DNA of 64,000 nt from Oxynema aestuarii AP17. Lineage in GTDB: Bacteria > Cyanobacteriota > Cyanobacteriia > Cyanobacteriales > Laspinemataceae. Of the stretch, positions 9,210-18,798 are shown in pieces. The notes under the pieces are model-generated. The model had not been told where the DNA came from, made no database searches, and saw only the letters and a list, made by a program, of their open reading frames with translations. How positions within the stretch are numbered: position 1 is the stretch's first letter; each line of letters starts with the position of its first letter. A program made the translations under genes and the position numbers. The DNA lies in the NCBI RefSeq assembly GCF_012295525.1, contig NZ_CP051167.1, forward strand, positions 4,447,501 through 4,511,500, given 5' to 3'.

Positions 9210-11474
9210 ATGTCCGATCGCCGTTTCCCTTCGGGGCCGAACCGTTATCTGTTGCTTTGTTCCTTGGCGCTGGTGCTGGGGGTGGCGATCGCCCCTCGCG
9301 CCAGTGCCGCTCTTCCCGGGGAGAACCCCGCCGACCGCTTGTTGCAAACCGGACTCGAACCCTTCGATCGCGGCGAGTTCGAGGCGGCGCCGATCGCGTT
9401 TCGACAGGTGTTGGAGGGCGATCGCCTCCGGGGACGGGAGATCGCCCCTCAAATCGCCAATCTCAGCAACATCGACGATGTTTTAAATCGGCTCTCCCCG
9501 GCCCTCAACACCTACCGACGGGCCCTCGAACAAGCTCGCGCGATCGGCGATTGGGCCGAAGTCGCCCAAACCCTCGACCGTCTCGGGGCGCTTTATGTAG
9601 AATTCAAACAGTACGATCGCGCGTTGGAATCGTTCCAAGAAGCTCTCAAGCTCTTCGAACGGCTCGGCGACCTGCACACGATCGCCCGCCTCCAAAATCA
9701 AATCGGCAAACTCTACTTTAGTGCGGGAGACTACCTTCAATCCCTCGATTTTCTCCAACAATCCCTCGCCACTTTTCAACGGCTCGACGATCTGGCCGGA
9801 GAAAGCGTCGCCCTCGGCAATATTGCCCGGGTTCTCGACCGTCAAAATAAAACGGAATTAGCCATTATTTTTTATAAAAAAGCAATTAATCTGACCGAAG
9901 ATCTCCGCCAAACCTTCAGAGAAACTGCCGAAGGCTTTCCGCCCTTACCGGTCGAACTCAAAGAAATTTATACGGGAAAAGTAGAAGACACTTACAAACA
10001 ACTCTCCGAATTACTATTACAAAGCGATCGGGTTGTCGAAGCGCAAGAAGTCTTGGACTTACTCAAAATTCAAGAAATTGACAGCTATTTGAGAAGCGTG
10101 CGCGGCTCCGATCTCGACCCCAGACGCTTGCAACTATTGCCCCAGGAAGAACAACTCGTTGCCGAATATACCCACTTGCAAACGGAAGCTGTGGAATTGG
10201 GGAAAGAATTGAGCCGTTTGCAAGCCATTCCCCCGGAGAAGCGCACGGCGGCCCAACAGGAACGCCTCGATACGTTAGTGCAGTTGCAACAACAGTTAGG
10301 GGATAAGTTTCAAGCCTTTGTCAACCGTCCCGACGTGGTGGACATCGAACGGCAATTGCGGCGGTCTTCTCCGGAAGACAGTTTGAAGTTGGCGTCGTTG
10401 CAACAGTTACAAGGGCGTTTGCAGGGTCTCGATCGCCCGGTGGCGATTTTATATCCCCTGGTGTTAGAAGACCGTTTGGAGTTGGTGTTGGTGACTCCCG
10501 ACGGTCCCCCCTTGCATCGCACGGTGGCGGTCAGCCGCGAGGAGTTGAATGGGGAGATTGTGGAGTTTCGCAAGCTGTTGACGGATCCGAAACGACGGCG
10601 CCATCGCGAATGGGTGCAAGAGTCGGGGTATCGGTTGTACCAGTGGCTGCTCGCACCGATCGAAGCTGCGTTAGCCCGAGGGGGAGTGGAGACGATCCTC
10701 TACGCGCCGGACGGTCAGTTGCGTTACATTCCCCTGGGGGCGCTCTACGACGGCGATCGCTGGGCGATCGAACGGTTTGAGATCGATAATATTACGGCGA
10801 TCGGCTTGATGCAGTTCGAGCAAGGGACTACGGTGGAGGGGCGATCGCCCCATCGCGTTTTGGCGGGGGCGTTTAGCGAAGGGACCTATCGGATTTGGGT
10901 GGGCGATCGCGAATTTATCTTTTCGGGCCTGCCTTTCGCCGGGGCGGAAGTAGACAATGTCGCCTCGGCGATTCCGACGACGACGACCCTATTTAACGAT
11001 CGATTCAGTCCGGAAGCGACGATCGCCCGGGCCGAAGATTATACAATTTTACATTTGGCGACTCATGCGGCGTTCGTCACCGGAGAACCGGAAGAGTCGT
11101 TTATTTTATTCGGGAACGGCGATCGCGTCACTCTGCGCGATGTCGCCTTGTGGTCGTTACCGAATGTGGAACTGGTGGTCTTGAGCGCCTGTCAGACGGG
11201 AGTGGGCGGTGTTTTGGGCAACGGACAGGAAATTCTCGGTTTCGGCTACCAAATGCAGCAAACTGGGGCGGAAGCGACGATTTCTTCCCTGTGGTCTGTA
11301 GACGATCGCGGCACCCAATTGTTGATGGATGCGTTTTACGAACGACTGCAAACCCCCGGGGTCGGCAAAGGGCAGGCATTACGCCAAGCCCAACTGTCTT
11401 TACTCGCCGACCCCCAATACAGCCATCCCTATCACTGGGCGTCTTTTATTTTAATTGGCAACGGCCTGGATTGA
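9210..11474 (+). CDS. Secreted TPR-CHAT protease-like protein
   Basis: A 754-residue protein with a signal peptide (SLALVLGVAIAPRASA) when started at the ATG at 9210; the frame is open back to 9063 but the upstream part is not signal-like. Residues ~60-260 hold TPR repeats. A coiled-coil stretch rich in Q/E/L follows, and the C-terminal ~330 residues are a CHAT (caspase-like) domain. The expected catalytic dyad is present: histidine in ILHLATHAAF and cysteine in LVVLSACQTGVG. Cyanobacteria carry many such TPR-CHAT proteins; substrates are mostly unknown. It is convergent with the next gene, with only 7 bases between stops. Confidence 0.85.
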   Translation: MSDRRFPSGPNRYLLLCSLALVLGVAIAPRASAALPGENPADRLLQTGLEPFDRGEFEAAPIAFRQVLEGDRLRGREIAPQIANLSNIDDVLNRLSPALNTYRRALEQARAIGDWAEVAQTLDRLGALYVEFKQYDRALESFQEALKLFERLGDLHTIARLQNQIGKLYFSAGDYLQSLDFLQQSLATFQRLDDLAGESVALGNIARVLDRQNKTELAIIFYKKAINLTEDLRQTFRETAEGFPPLPVELKEIYTGKVEDTYKQLSELLLQSDRVVEAQEVLDLLKIQEIDSYLRSVRGSDLDPRRLQLLPQEEQLVAEYTHLQTEAVELGKELSRLQAIPPEKRTAAQQERLDTLVQLQQQLGDKFQAFVNRPDVVDIERQLRRSSPEDSLKLASLQQLQGRLQGLDRPVAILYPLVLEDRLELVLVTPDGPPLHRTVAVSREELNGEIVEFRKLLTDPKRRRHREWVQESGYRLYQWLLAPIEAALARGGVETILYAPDGQLRYIPLGALYDGDRWAIERFEIDNITAIGLMQFEQGTTVEGRSPHRVLAGAFSEGTYRIWVGDREFIFSGLPFAGAEVDNVASAIPTTTTLFNDRFSPEATIARAEDYTILHLATHAAFVTGEPEESFILFGNGDRVTLRDVALWSLPNVELVVLSACQTGVGGVLGNGQEILGFGYQMQQTGAEATISSLWSVDDRGTQLLMDAFYERLQTPGVGKGQALRQAQLSLLADPQYSHPYHWASFILIGNGLD

Positions 11475-11481
11475 GCCGAGG

Positions 11482-13113
11482 TTATAACAACGTCGCAATT
11501 AACTGCAACGTCCCCAAATCCAACTCTTTGGAGGAGAGCGATCGTACTTCAAACAATCCCATCATGTCTTTGAGTTGCGGATTGCCGCGCGAGGAACCCG
11601 TCAACCCCATCGCAATTACCAAACCGCAATATCCCTTGGTTTGCTTGCAGCGCCGATCCCATTTTTGGCGGGCGCTCATGTGGGTCGGGTCGTCTTGCTC
11701 GAACTCCCCGAATAAATATAAGGTATCGTCTTCGGTTTGGAGGATGCCCAAATCGTAGAGATCGCCTTCGAGGGGATCTTCACCGGGATTGAAGCCAATT
11801 CCTCTCACCCCACCGGAGTTTTGCAGGGTTTCGATCATGGTTTTGGCTTTCGGTCGCGAGGTTTGAATCAAAATAATCGGCAATCCTTCCCCTTTCGACT
11901 CTACAGGCGCCGATTGATAGTGGTTGACCTCTTCGCGCAGGAGAGTCAGGGTATCCCAGGGAATGACGCCCAAACTCAAAAACGAGTTTTTGGGAACGAG
12001 ATCGTCGCGTAAGATCGGTTCGTCTTCGTCTTCTTCTTCTTCGTCTTCTTCACCCGCCGCCATTTGGTAGAGGTCGGTTGCGATTTCGGGTAAAGTGTCA
12101 ACTTTAACGGGTAAGGGGTTATTCGGACTCGGCGCGCCTTCCGGGAGGGGGATTTGATATTGAGCGCTGAGACTGGGGAACTCTCCCCGGGCGAATCGAT
12201 CCCGGAACTCGCGGAAAAAGCGACCGAAGGCGTCGAGGGCGACGAGAACGGCGAGGGCTTCTTCGTCGTAGAGAATCGATCGCATCCCTTCAAAGGGGTG
12301 CAAATTCCCAAAGCGGGGTTCGATTTCGTCGGCGTCGAGGTCGCCCAAGGTTTGGCGGTCGTTTTCGTCGTCGTCGGTCTCGAAGGTGAGGAACAGGCAA
12401 TCTTGGGAGAGAAAGGCTTCTTCGAGTAATTCAGTCGATTCGTGTTCGATCGCGCGTTGGCGGAAGCGTTGCAGGGAATCGAGGGAACGATAAAAGAGAA
12501 TGCCGTAGTCGAGTCCGAGCATCCCCATGGTGCAGGCATAAAGGGTGTCGAGGTCCCACGCGCCCAGTTCGATCGCCAGGATCTGATGGTCGCCGAGTGA
12601 TTCCCACGGGGCCAAGTCCCACAGATCCCGGGCTTTGTCTAGCAGCACTTCGGCGTATTGGGGGGGCAAACTGGGGGGTTTGGTTTCGATCGCCTCTTGA
12701 AAGCCCTGGAAAATTTCGTCGATTAAGGGCAAATCGGGAACGTATTCGATGGCGATATCGAGGTCTTGCAGGACGCCACGCAAGAAAAATTGAATTTCTC
12801 GGTCTTTGACGACAATTTTCTGCGGTCGGGCCGGGTGGGCCGGACTGTGGGGATGTTCGATCGCGCGCAGCAAGGTTCGCACGATCGCCTGATGTCCCGT
12901 TTCTGGGGTGACGACATCCATCGCGCGGACGATTCCCTGGGATCCGTCCACCCACAAAATACAATCGCCTCCCGATTCCGGTTCTAAATCGATTTGACTG
13001 TCCGAACTGACGGGTAACGGGTGGTTCAAGGTACGGCGATCGCCTTCCCACACACTCGGAATCTGCGGGAGTTGTTGCAAACGGCGACGAGTGGAGCGAT
13101 TCAAAGCGGTCAT
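11482..13113 (-). CDS. Conserved cyanobacterial protein of unknown function (DUF6930-like)
   Basis: A 543-residue soluble protein I recognise only as a cyanobacterial conserved hypothetical; the N-terminal half (CILWVDGSQGIVRAMDVV, QKIVVKDREIQFFLRGVLQDL) resembles what is called DUF6930. The middle has an acidic run (GEEDEEEEDEDEP). The C-terminal third contains LPIILIQTSRPKAKTMIETL and LGILQTEDDTLYLFGEF. No catalytic motif, signal peptide or membrane segment is seen. Codon use matches its neighbours. Confidence 0.7.
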   Translation of the reverse strand: MTALNRSTRRRLQQLPQIPSVWEGDRRTLNHPLPVSSDSQIDLEPESGGDCILWVDGSQGIVRAMDVVTPETGHQAIVRTLLRAIEHPHSPAHPARPQKIVVKDREIQFFLRGVLQDLDIAIEYVPDLPLIDEIFQGFQEAIETKPPSLPPQYAEVLLDKARDLWDLAPWESLGDHQILAIELGAWDLDTLYACTMGMLGLDYGILFYRSLDSLQRFRQRAIEHESTELLEEAFLSQDCLFLTFETDDDENDRQTLGDLDADEIEPRFGNLHPFEGMRSILYDEEALAVLVALDAFGRFFREFRDRFARGEFPSLSAQYQIPLPEGAPSPNNPLPVKVDTLPEIATDLYQMAAGEEDEEEEDEDEPILRDDLVPKNSFLSLGVIPWDTLTLLREEVNHYQSAPVESKGEGLPIILIQTSRPKAKTMIETLQNSGGVRGIGFNPGEDPLEGDLYDLGILQTEDDTLYLFGEFEQDDPTHMSARQKWDRRCKQTKGYCGLVIAMGLTGSSRGNPQLKDMMGLFEVRSLSSKELDLGTLQLIATLL

Positions 13114-13373
13114 AGGCTATGCCAATTGAGTGGAGGTCAGCAAGGGGGGGAAAGCGCTAAATCGAAACGGCGATTGATTTGACAAACGACTTGAAACACT
13201 CTATCTCATTGTCTCACACCAATGGATTCAGCGACGCTTTTGGGGGGAGGGATCCGTTTTTTTCTGGGGAATGGGCGGCGATCGCCGCGCGAGCGATCGG
13301 CAGCACTCGTTAGAATAGAACCACTCAGACTCCAATGAATCGTGTTTTTAAATTGCCACCAGGAGAAAACGAG

Positions 13374-13730
13374 ATGACCCAAGCGACTGAATCCCAAAAA
13401 CGCGGAATTATTCTAACGGATGCCGCCCTCAAGCAAATCCTCGCTTTACAAGAAAAACAAGGAAAAAATCTCTGTTTGCGGGTCGGCGTCCGTCAGGGCG
13501 GCTGTTCCGGGATGTCTTATACCATGGATTTTGACGATATCGCCAATGCCCGCGAAGATGACGAAATCTTCGACTACGAGGGTTTTAAGGTCCTGTGCGA
13601 TCGCAAAAGTTTGCTGTACGTTTACGGGATGGCCCTCGATTACAGCGATGCCCTGATTGGCGGCGGATTTCAGTTTACCAACCCCAACGCGACCCAGACC
13701 TGCGGTTGCGGTAAGTCTTTCTCGGCTTGA
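13374..13730 (+). CDS. Iron-sulfur cluster assembly accessory protein (IscA/SufA type)
   Basis: A 118-residue A-type Fe-S carrier. The three family cysteines are present: one in [14 protein letters not shown] and two in [11 protein letters not shown] at the C terminus. Such proteins deliver Fe-S clusters to apo-proteins. The ATG at 13374 has AGGAG eight bases upstream; an in-frame ATG at 13335 is less likely because it would place this ribosome-binding site inside the gene. SufA and IscA cannot be separated from sequence alone. Confidence 0.9.
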   Translation: MTQATESQKRGIILTDAALKQILALQEKQGKNLCLRVGVRQGGCSGMSYTMDFDDIANAREDDEIFDYEGFKVLCDRKSLLYVYGMALDYSDALIGGGFQFTNPNATQTCGCGKSFSA

Positions 13731-13906
13731 GGGTAAGCCCCGATCTGGGCGAAGCGGAAGCCGCGCGATCGCGTGGCTTCTCGCTTTTGATGTTGCCGTG
13801 CCATTAGAGGCGGTAAACTTCAAGATCGGCGAACCTTCGTTTTCAGCCGATCCCCTCAGCTTGAGGGACGGACTTTGCCGAGTTCGCAGTTTAACCATCG
13901 CCTCTA

Positions 13907-14341
13907 ATGGCTCGAATGCTTATGACATCAACCCCAGAAGAATTGTTCAATCAAGGCGTCGAACGCTACAAAGCCGGGGAATCCCCGGACACCCTCATCC
14001 CCCTGTTTGAGGAGATTTGCGATCGCGCCCCCAAAAATAGTCCGGCGTTGGCTTCCCTCGCTTGGCTCTATCTGTTGAAAGACCGCCCGAAATCGGCGAC
14101 TAAAGTCGCTCAGAAGGCGGTTAAACTCAACCCTCAAGATGCTCAAGCTCGGATCAATCTCGCCCTCGCCATGCTCGATAGTGGCAAAAAAGGCGTCCGC
14201 GACCACGTCGAAATGGCGCAACAGTTGATGATGGCGGCGGACGAATTGCGCGACGAAGTTAAAGAAAATGTCGAGGACGGCTTGACGCGCAAACCGGATT
14301 GGAAGAGTTTGCAACGGGTGAAAACTTGGTTGTTTGAGTAA
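13907..14341 (+). CDS. TPR-repeat protein
   Basis: A 144-residue protein consisting of tetratricopeptide-like helices: TPEELFNQGVERYKAGES, PALASLAWLYLLKDRPKSAT and AVKLNPQDAQARINLALAML. The C-terminal part (MMAADELRDEVKENVEDGL) is helical. It is a conserved cyanobacterial type probably acting as a protein-protein adaptor. Three in-frame ATGs (13907, 13916, 13922) are possible starts and none has a clear ribosome-binding site. Confidence 0.75.
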   Translation: MARMLMTSTPEELFNQGVERYKAGESPDTLIPLFEEICDRAPKNSPALASLAWLYLLKDRPKSATKVAQKAVKLNPQDAQARINLALAMLDSGKKGVRDHVEMAQQLMMAADELRDEVKENVEDGLTRKPDWKSLQRVKTWLFE

Positions 14342-14371
14342 GTCGCCCTCTCGGTGAGCTTCCCCGAGTCT

Positions 14372-14392
14372 CCCGCCGTTCCGTTCGGCGGG
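14372..14392 (+). terminator. GC-rich hairpin after the TPR gene
   Basis: CCCGCCG (14372-14378) pairs perfectly with CGGCGGG (14386-14392) over a 7-base loop, 31 bases past the stop. Only a weak T-rich tail (TGGTCTTCCCTTC) follows, so it may be a poor or Rho-assisted terminator. Confidence 0.45.
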
Positions 14393-14605
14393 TGGTCTTC
14401 CCTTCGTGCGATCGCGCCGATCGATCGCGGCGCTCCATTTCAGGTATAAATTGCAGATATTTCAAAAAACTGACGGCGGCAGAGGCGATCGCCCTTCCCG
14501 ATCCTGTGGGGCGAAGATGGTACAACAGAAACATTAAAGGAGTTCGAGATCGTCGCCCTCGCAGGTGGCGATCGCTTCCTCTCTCTACAGGTTCTCAAAA
14601 CGCCT

Positions 14606-16552
14606 ATGAATACCCAGATAACCCCTCCACCCTTACCCCAAGAATGGAAAGCGGAATCGGTTGACAATGATTCCCGGTGGTTGGAATCGATTATTAAAAA
14701 TACAGCCCCTTTTTCCGATGCCTGGATTAAAGCGCGGATCGTTCAACTGACCTATCCGCCACCGCCGAACTACCACAATCCTAGCAGGGAATTGGGGGGC
14801 GATTGTCCCTATCTCGCCGCATCTTCGATCGCCGAAGTTTTGGAAAGGCTGCACGATTTATGTCCCGATCGCGCCGTCTATTCTTTCTTCGACCGCCAAG
14901 TGGACGAAGCCTACATCACCCGCGCGTTGTTTGCTTGGGACAACCACAAATTTACCCAAAGTATCGGTCGCAACTTTGAGGTGTTTCAAGACCGCACCCA
15001 CCCTAATGTTTTTCTCGTCACCAGTACCGCCACCCCTTCCCTCGACGCCGATCGCAAGTTACCCGATCCCGGACGGTTTCGCCCCCTGTTCAACGTAGAC
15101 GAACTCGGGGCGATCGTCGCCGAACGCGGGTGCGAACAACTGACGTTACGGACCCACGGTTACGCCACTCCATCGAAGATCTTTTATCCCTTATTCTCTC
15201 AGGAAGCGGATGCCCTGACTGCCGACGATCGGATCTCGGGGGATACGCGCGATCGCTCGCGCAGCGATCGCGCCTTAAACCCCAATCAATTTTATATCGG
15301 CTACCATTGGCCGAGCGAACAACCGATTACTAGTGCGGGATTGTGGACTGATTTCAGCCAACATCGGGGGATTTTATGGAAATTTACCTTTGTTTTGGGC
15401 GGGTTTGCCGGAATTCTCGGCACTCTCATCTGGATCCTGCTTAAGGGATTTGCCTTACCCATTCTTTCCCTGGGTCACGCGATTCCGGGAATCGCGCAAT
15501 TGTGGGAATGGCTGAAGTTTGGCGAAACGGCTAAGGTGGCGGCGACCTGGTATTGGATCGTCCCGACCTTGTTTTTGTTCTGGATCGTGATGATGCACGG
15601 TTTTCGCATTTTGGTGTACCAGCGCGATTTATACCGGGCGATTCACTACGGGTCGCCGGATTTGGCCGAATTTTTTTGGCGGTTGGATGCGGCGATCGCC
15701 CAAACGGAAGTCGAAGGGGAGGGGAGTCCCAAGCACTTGCCTCCGATCCGGGTCAACGCGATCGGACATAGCATGGGCGCCTGTTTGTTGGTCAATACCC
15801 TGCGAATTCTCTCCGATCGCTTCGGGAAAGACGATCTCGATGTCGAGATCGGCGCGCAGTTGGACCGAGACGATTTGGAAGCGTCTTATATCGGCAAATA
15901 TCTACTGTTAGATAAGTTAGTGTTAGCTTCGCCGGATATTCCCTTGGAGTTTCTGCGCGAAGGTCGCAATAACTACGTGCGTTCGGCGATGCGCCGTTGC
16001 CGTCAGATTTATCTGATGTCGAGCGATCGCGATGCGGTGTTGCGCTACATGCCAACTTTGGGCAATTGGTTTATCGAACCGAGTATCGAAATGTCCGGCT
16101 ATCGCCTGGGGAATGTGTTTCTACAACGGCAAAACCCGGAGGATCCCAATAGTCGGTACGTCCCGAAAATCCGCAACATGTTTGAATGGCAAGAGGCAGT
16201 GATTCCGACGAGTGCTTACGATTTGTTCCGCCGTTTTAACTATCTCGATTGTTCGGAAATCGAGGCGGTCAATGGGATACGGGCGAACCTAACCCACTGG
16301 TCCGGCCCGGCGATCGACCTAGGTAATATGACCTTGTTCGTGTTGCGTTCTTTACCCCTGTCGTTGGGATCGAAACTGCCGGAATTCGACCTTCACGGCG
16401 GTTATTTTTTCACGGATACGCTGACCTTTCGGATTATCCGCTTGTTGATCGCCAGTGAAACCGACTCGCCAGAAGAGTTACAAGAGCGAATCTGGGAGGC
16501 GATCGCGGGCAGTCCCATCCGCTTTTTACCCAGCGATTCCAGGTTGCGATAA
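14606..16552 (+). CDS. Membrane-associated alpha/beta-hydrolase-like protein
   Basis: A 648-residue protein. After an N-terminal soluble half come two hydrophobic segments (about residues 255-275 and 310-330: FTFVLGGFAGILGTLIWILL and WIVPTLFLFWIVMMHGF). A lipase-type nucleophile elbow follows, IRVNAIGHSMGACLLVNTL, with serine in GHSMG. KLVLASPDIPLEFL and the later DLHGGYF may supply the acid and histidine. It looks like a DUF900-type or esterase-like hydrolase of unknown substrate. Confidence 0.65.
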   Translation: MNTQITPPPLPQEWKAESVDNDSRWLESIIKNTAPFSDAWIKARIVQLTYPPPPNYHNPSRELGGDCPYLAASSIAEVLERLHDLCPDRAVYSFFDRQVDEAYITRALFAWDNHKFTQSIGRNFEVFQDRTHPNVFLVTSTATPSLDADRKLPDPGRFRPLFNVDELGAIVAERGCEQLTLRTHGYATPSKIFYPLFSQEADALTADDRISGDTRDRSRSDRALNPNQFYIGYHWPSEQPITSAGLWTDFSQHRGILWKFTFVLGGFAGILGTLIWILLKGFALPILSLGHAIPGIAQLWEWLKFGETAKVAATWYWIVPTLFLFWIVMMHGFRILVYQRDLYRAIHYGSPDLAEFFWRLDAAIAQTEVEGEGSPKHLPPIRVNAIGHSMGACLLVNTLRILSDRFGKDDLDVEIGAQLDRDDLEASYIGKYLLLDKLVLASPDIPLEFLREGRNNYVRSAMRRCRQIYLMSSDRDAVLRYMPTLGNWFIEPSIEMSGYRLGNVFLQRQNPEDPNSRYVPKIRNMFEWQEAVIPTSAYDLFRRFNYLDCSEIEAVNGIRANLTHWSGPAIDLGNMTLFVLRSLPLSLGSKLPEFDLHGGYFFTDTLTFRIIRLLIASETDSPEELQERIWEAIAGSPIRFLPSDSRLR

Positions 16553-16641
16553 ACCGCGATCGAGACCCTAAAATTTATACAAAATCTGCCCCAATCTCCA
16601 CGCATTTTGTACAATCCTACCCGAAACAATTGGTAAACCAA

Positions 16642-16667
16642 GTAAGGACACGGCATTGTGTCCTTAC
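16642..16667. repeat. Dispersed palindromic repeat (GTAAGGACAC family)
   Basis: GTAAGGACAC (16642-16651) and GTGTCCTTAC (16658-16667) form a perfect 10-bp inverted repeat around a 6-base loop. Related copies lie at 19147-19175 and 59892-59919. Directly after it, ATTAATGTGACAACC-like units are repeated about two and a half times (16670-16710). Confidence 0.75.
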
Positions 16668-16871
16668 AACCGATTAATGTGACAACCAATTAATGTGACA
16701 ACCGATTGAAGGGCTGTATAAAAATACAACACATACCCCTCCTCGACCGACGACAGAAGATCTTCAAAAGATCTTCTAAAGATCTTTTGAACGACAGATA
16801 GTCTTTAACCCGGTAATTACTGGTAAAACCTAGTAATACTGTGTATTAGGTGCTATCTTACCTGGCTCTGG

Positions 16872-17455
16872 CTAATTGCCAGAGATTGTTTTCAAGAAGA
16901 CATTGATACTGTCATTAGCATCCCGGTCGATTCTATGGGAGCAATTGGGGCAGATAAATTTCTTAGAATCGCCTAGCCGATTGTGAATCTGCCCGCATTT
17001 TGAGCAGGTTTTGCTTGTATATTCTTCCGTGACTTCTATTACCTGGCAGCCTCGTTTAACCGCTTGGTGAACCAGCCTCTGTTTAAAGCGGTAGTGCGCC
17101 CAAGTGAGCAAAGAACGTGCTGTTTTATGGTTAATCTTTCGCTTGGCTCTGTAGACCATGAACGATGACTTAAAGTCGGGAATAATGACCTGGGAGTAAT
17201 TAGAGGTCAAGAAAGCAGCAGTCTTTTTGTGACATTCATCAACCAGGTTTCTAATTTTTATTCTTAGCTGCCGAGCCAGCTTTCTTAGCTTGAATCTTTT
17301 GCGCTTATTGTCTCTGCATGAAAGCTTTAGCAGTTTCTGACTGAATCCGATCTAAACGCTTACAGAGCTTGACAATGCGCGAGATTGAGCCGTTGCCTAG
17401 TTCAATGACCTTGTTGCCGTCAAAACCAGTCAAAAAAGTTCTCACTCCAGGGTCT
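16872..17455 (-). pseudogene. TnpB (OrfB) remnant, truncated and frameshifted
   Basis: The C-terminal half of an IS605-type TnpB. Reading leftward from the edge of the IS630 element, DPGVRTFLTGFDGNKVIE (the RuvC-I region) is followed by a helical region. The frame shifts near 17305-17318 and continues as RLVHQAVKRGCQVIEVTEEY, then the zinc-finger cysteines CSKCGQ...CPNC and DRDANDSINVFL. The N-terminal half is absent. The gene is cut at 17455 by the IS630-type element at a TA. Confidence 0.8.
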
Positions 17456-17456
17456 A

Positions 17457-18747
17457 GTACAGCCTGGCAGAAATGAGCTTACTATGTAAAAGAGAGCGCG
17501 AAAAGGATTTCTCTGCAATGCCTAGACTAGCCGCCTCCCCCATTAGCTTGAGCGAAGCCGAGCGCAGTGAATTAGAAAAATTGCTTAGGCGTCGGAAGAG
17601 TTCACAGCAGATGGCTTTACGGGGGAAGATCATTTTGCAAGCTGACCAAGGCAAAGGACATGGGGAAATCGCGCGAGAGCTAGGGATTAGCAAAGAGATG
17701 AGTCGGCGCGCTCGCTTCCGTTGGCTGGAAATGAGTCAAGGGGAAAGCTGCGTTGAAGAGCGACTACAGGATGCCCCGCGTCCGGGGACGCCGCCGACGT
17801 TTACCCTCGAACAAATCACTCAACTCTATGCACTGGCTTGTGCGCCCCCCGAACAGTACGGGCGACCGATTAGCCATTGGACAGCTCCAGAACTCGCCGA
17901 CGAGTTGGTCAAGCAAGGAATTGTCGAGAGCATCAGTCCGCGTCATGTGGGACGACTGCTAGAGGAAGCCGAACTCAAACCCCACCAGAGCCACTATTGG
18001 CTCCACCCCCCCCGACCCAGACTTGCCCGAGAAAATCCAAGAGATTTGCCAGCTCTACAAACAAGCCATAGCTCGAGCCGAACAAGGGGAGTTAACCTTT
18101 AGCGTGGATGAAATGACGGGAATTCAAGCACTCGAAAGGAGGATGCCCGACATCCCCATGAAACCGGGGCGCTGTACCCAAGTCGAGTTTGAATATATCC
18201 GCCATGGCACCCAAACTCTCATTGCCTCCTTCAATGTGGCTACGGGAGAAGTTGACCTGGCTACGGTCGGCCCCACCCGCACCGAGGCCGATTTTGAAGC
18301 CCATATCCGACAATTATTGGCTCAATGCCCCCAGGCTCCTAAAGTTCATCTGGTGATGGACTGTCTCAACACCCATCAGTCCGCCTCCCTGGTTCGGCTC
18401 GCCGCCCAACTCGAATCTCAAGCCATTGACTTAGGTGTAAAAGGGCGCTCGGGCATTTTGCGCTCAATGGCCACTCGCGCGGCTTTTTTGAGCGTACCCA
18501 ATCATCGACTGGTCGTCCACTTCACGCCTAAGCATTGCTCGTGGCTCAATCAAATTGAGCTTTGGTTCAGCATCTTGGTTCGTAAGCTACTCCGACGCTC
18601 TAGCTTTACCAGTCCCGCCCATCTCAAGCAGAAAATTATCGAGTTGATCGACTACTTCAATCGCACTATGGCTAAGCCGTTCAAGTGGAACTATACTGGT
18701 AAGCCTTTGATCTCCTGAATACTTGGTTGATTTCTGCCAGGCTGTAC
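17457..18747 (+). mobile_element. IS630-family insertion sequence, 1291 bp
   Basis: Perfect 18-bp terminal inverted repeats, GTACAGCCTGGCAGAAAT at 17457-17474 and its complement at 18730-18747, are flanked on each side by TA (17455-17456 and 18748-18749), the known 2-bp target duplication of IS630/mariner-type elements. The inside encodes one transposase in two overlapping frames. The sequences on the two flanks do not belong to the same gene. Confidence 0.9.
17518..18718 (+). CDS. IS630-family transposase in two overlapping frames
   Basis: Frame A (17518-18102) encodes the helix-turn-helix part: KGHGEIARELGISKEMSRRA, then SPRHVGRLLEEAELKPHQSHYW. Frame B (open from 18023 to 18718) encodes the DDE catalytic part: D in FSVDEMTG, D in HLVMDCLNTHQS and E in LNQIELWFSI. 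The two join at a run of eight C at about 18005-18012; with seven C the protein would read straight through. IS630-type transposases are known to use frameshifting, so this may be programmed rather than a lesion. Catalytic residues are complete. Confidence 0.82.
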
Positions 18748-18798
18748 TAGGCTTAACCCTGCGAATTTGAGGAATTGACGGCGATTGAAAGGAGTCAT
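18748..18798 (-). pseudogene. Truncated start of a possible Tat-exported protein
   Basis: Leftward from the ATG at 18798 the frame reads MTPFNRRQFLKFAGLSL and then stops being meaningful at the IS630 right end. NRRQFLKFAG is a close match to a twin-arginine export signal (S/T-RRxFLK followed by a hydrophobic run). It would be the first 17 codons of a gene whose remainder was lost when the IS arrived or in a later adjacent deletion. The fragment is short, so this could be chance. Confidence 0.35.

Noticed and set aside
13446-13898. Leftward frame opposite the IscA/SufA gene
   Set aside because: Antisense shadow of a clear gene with conserved cysteines; no independent evidence.
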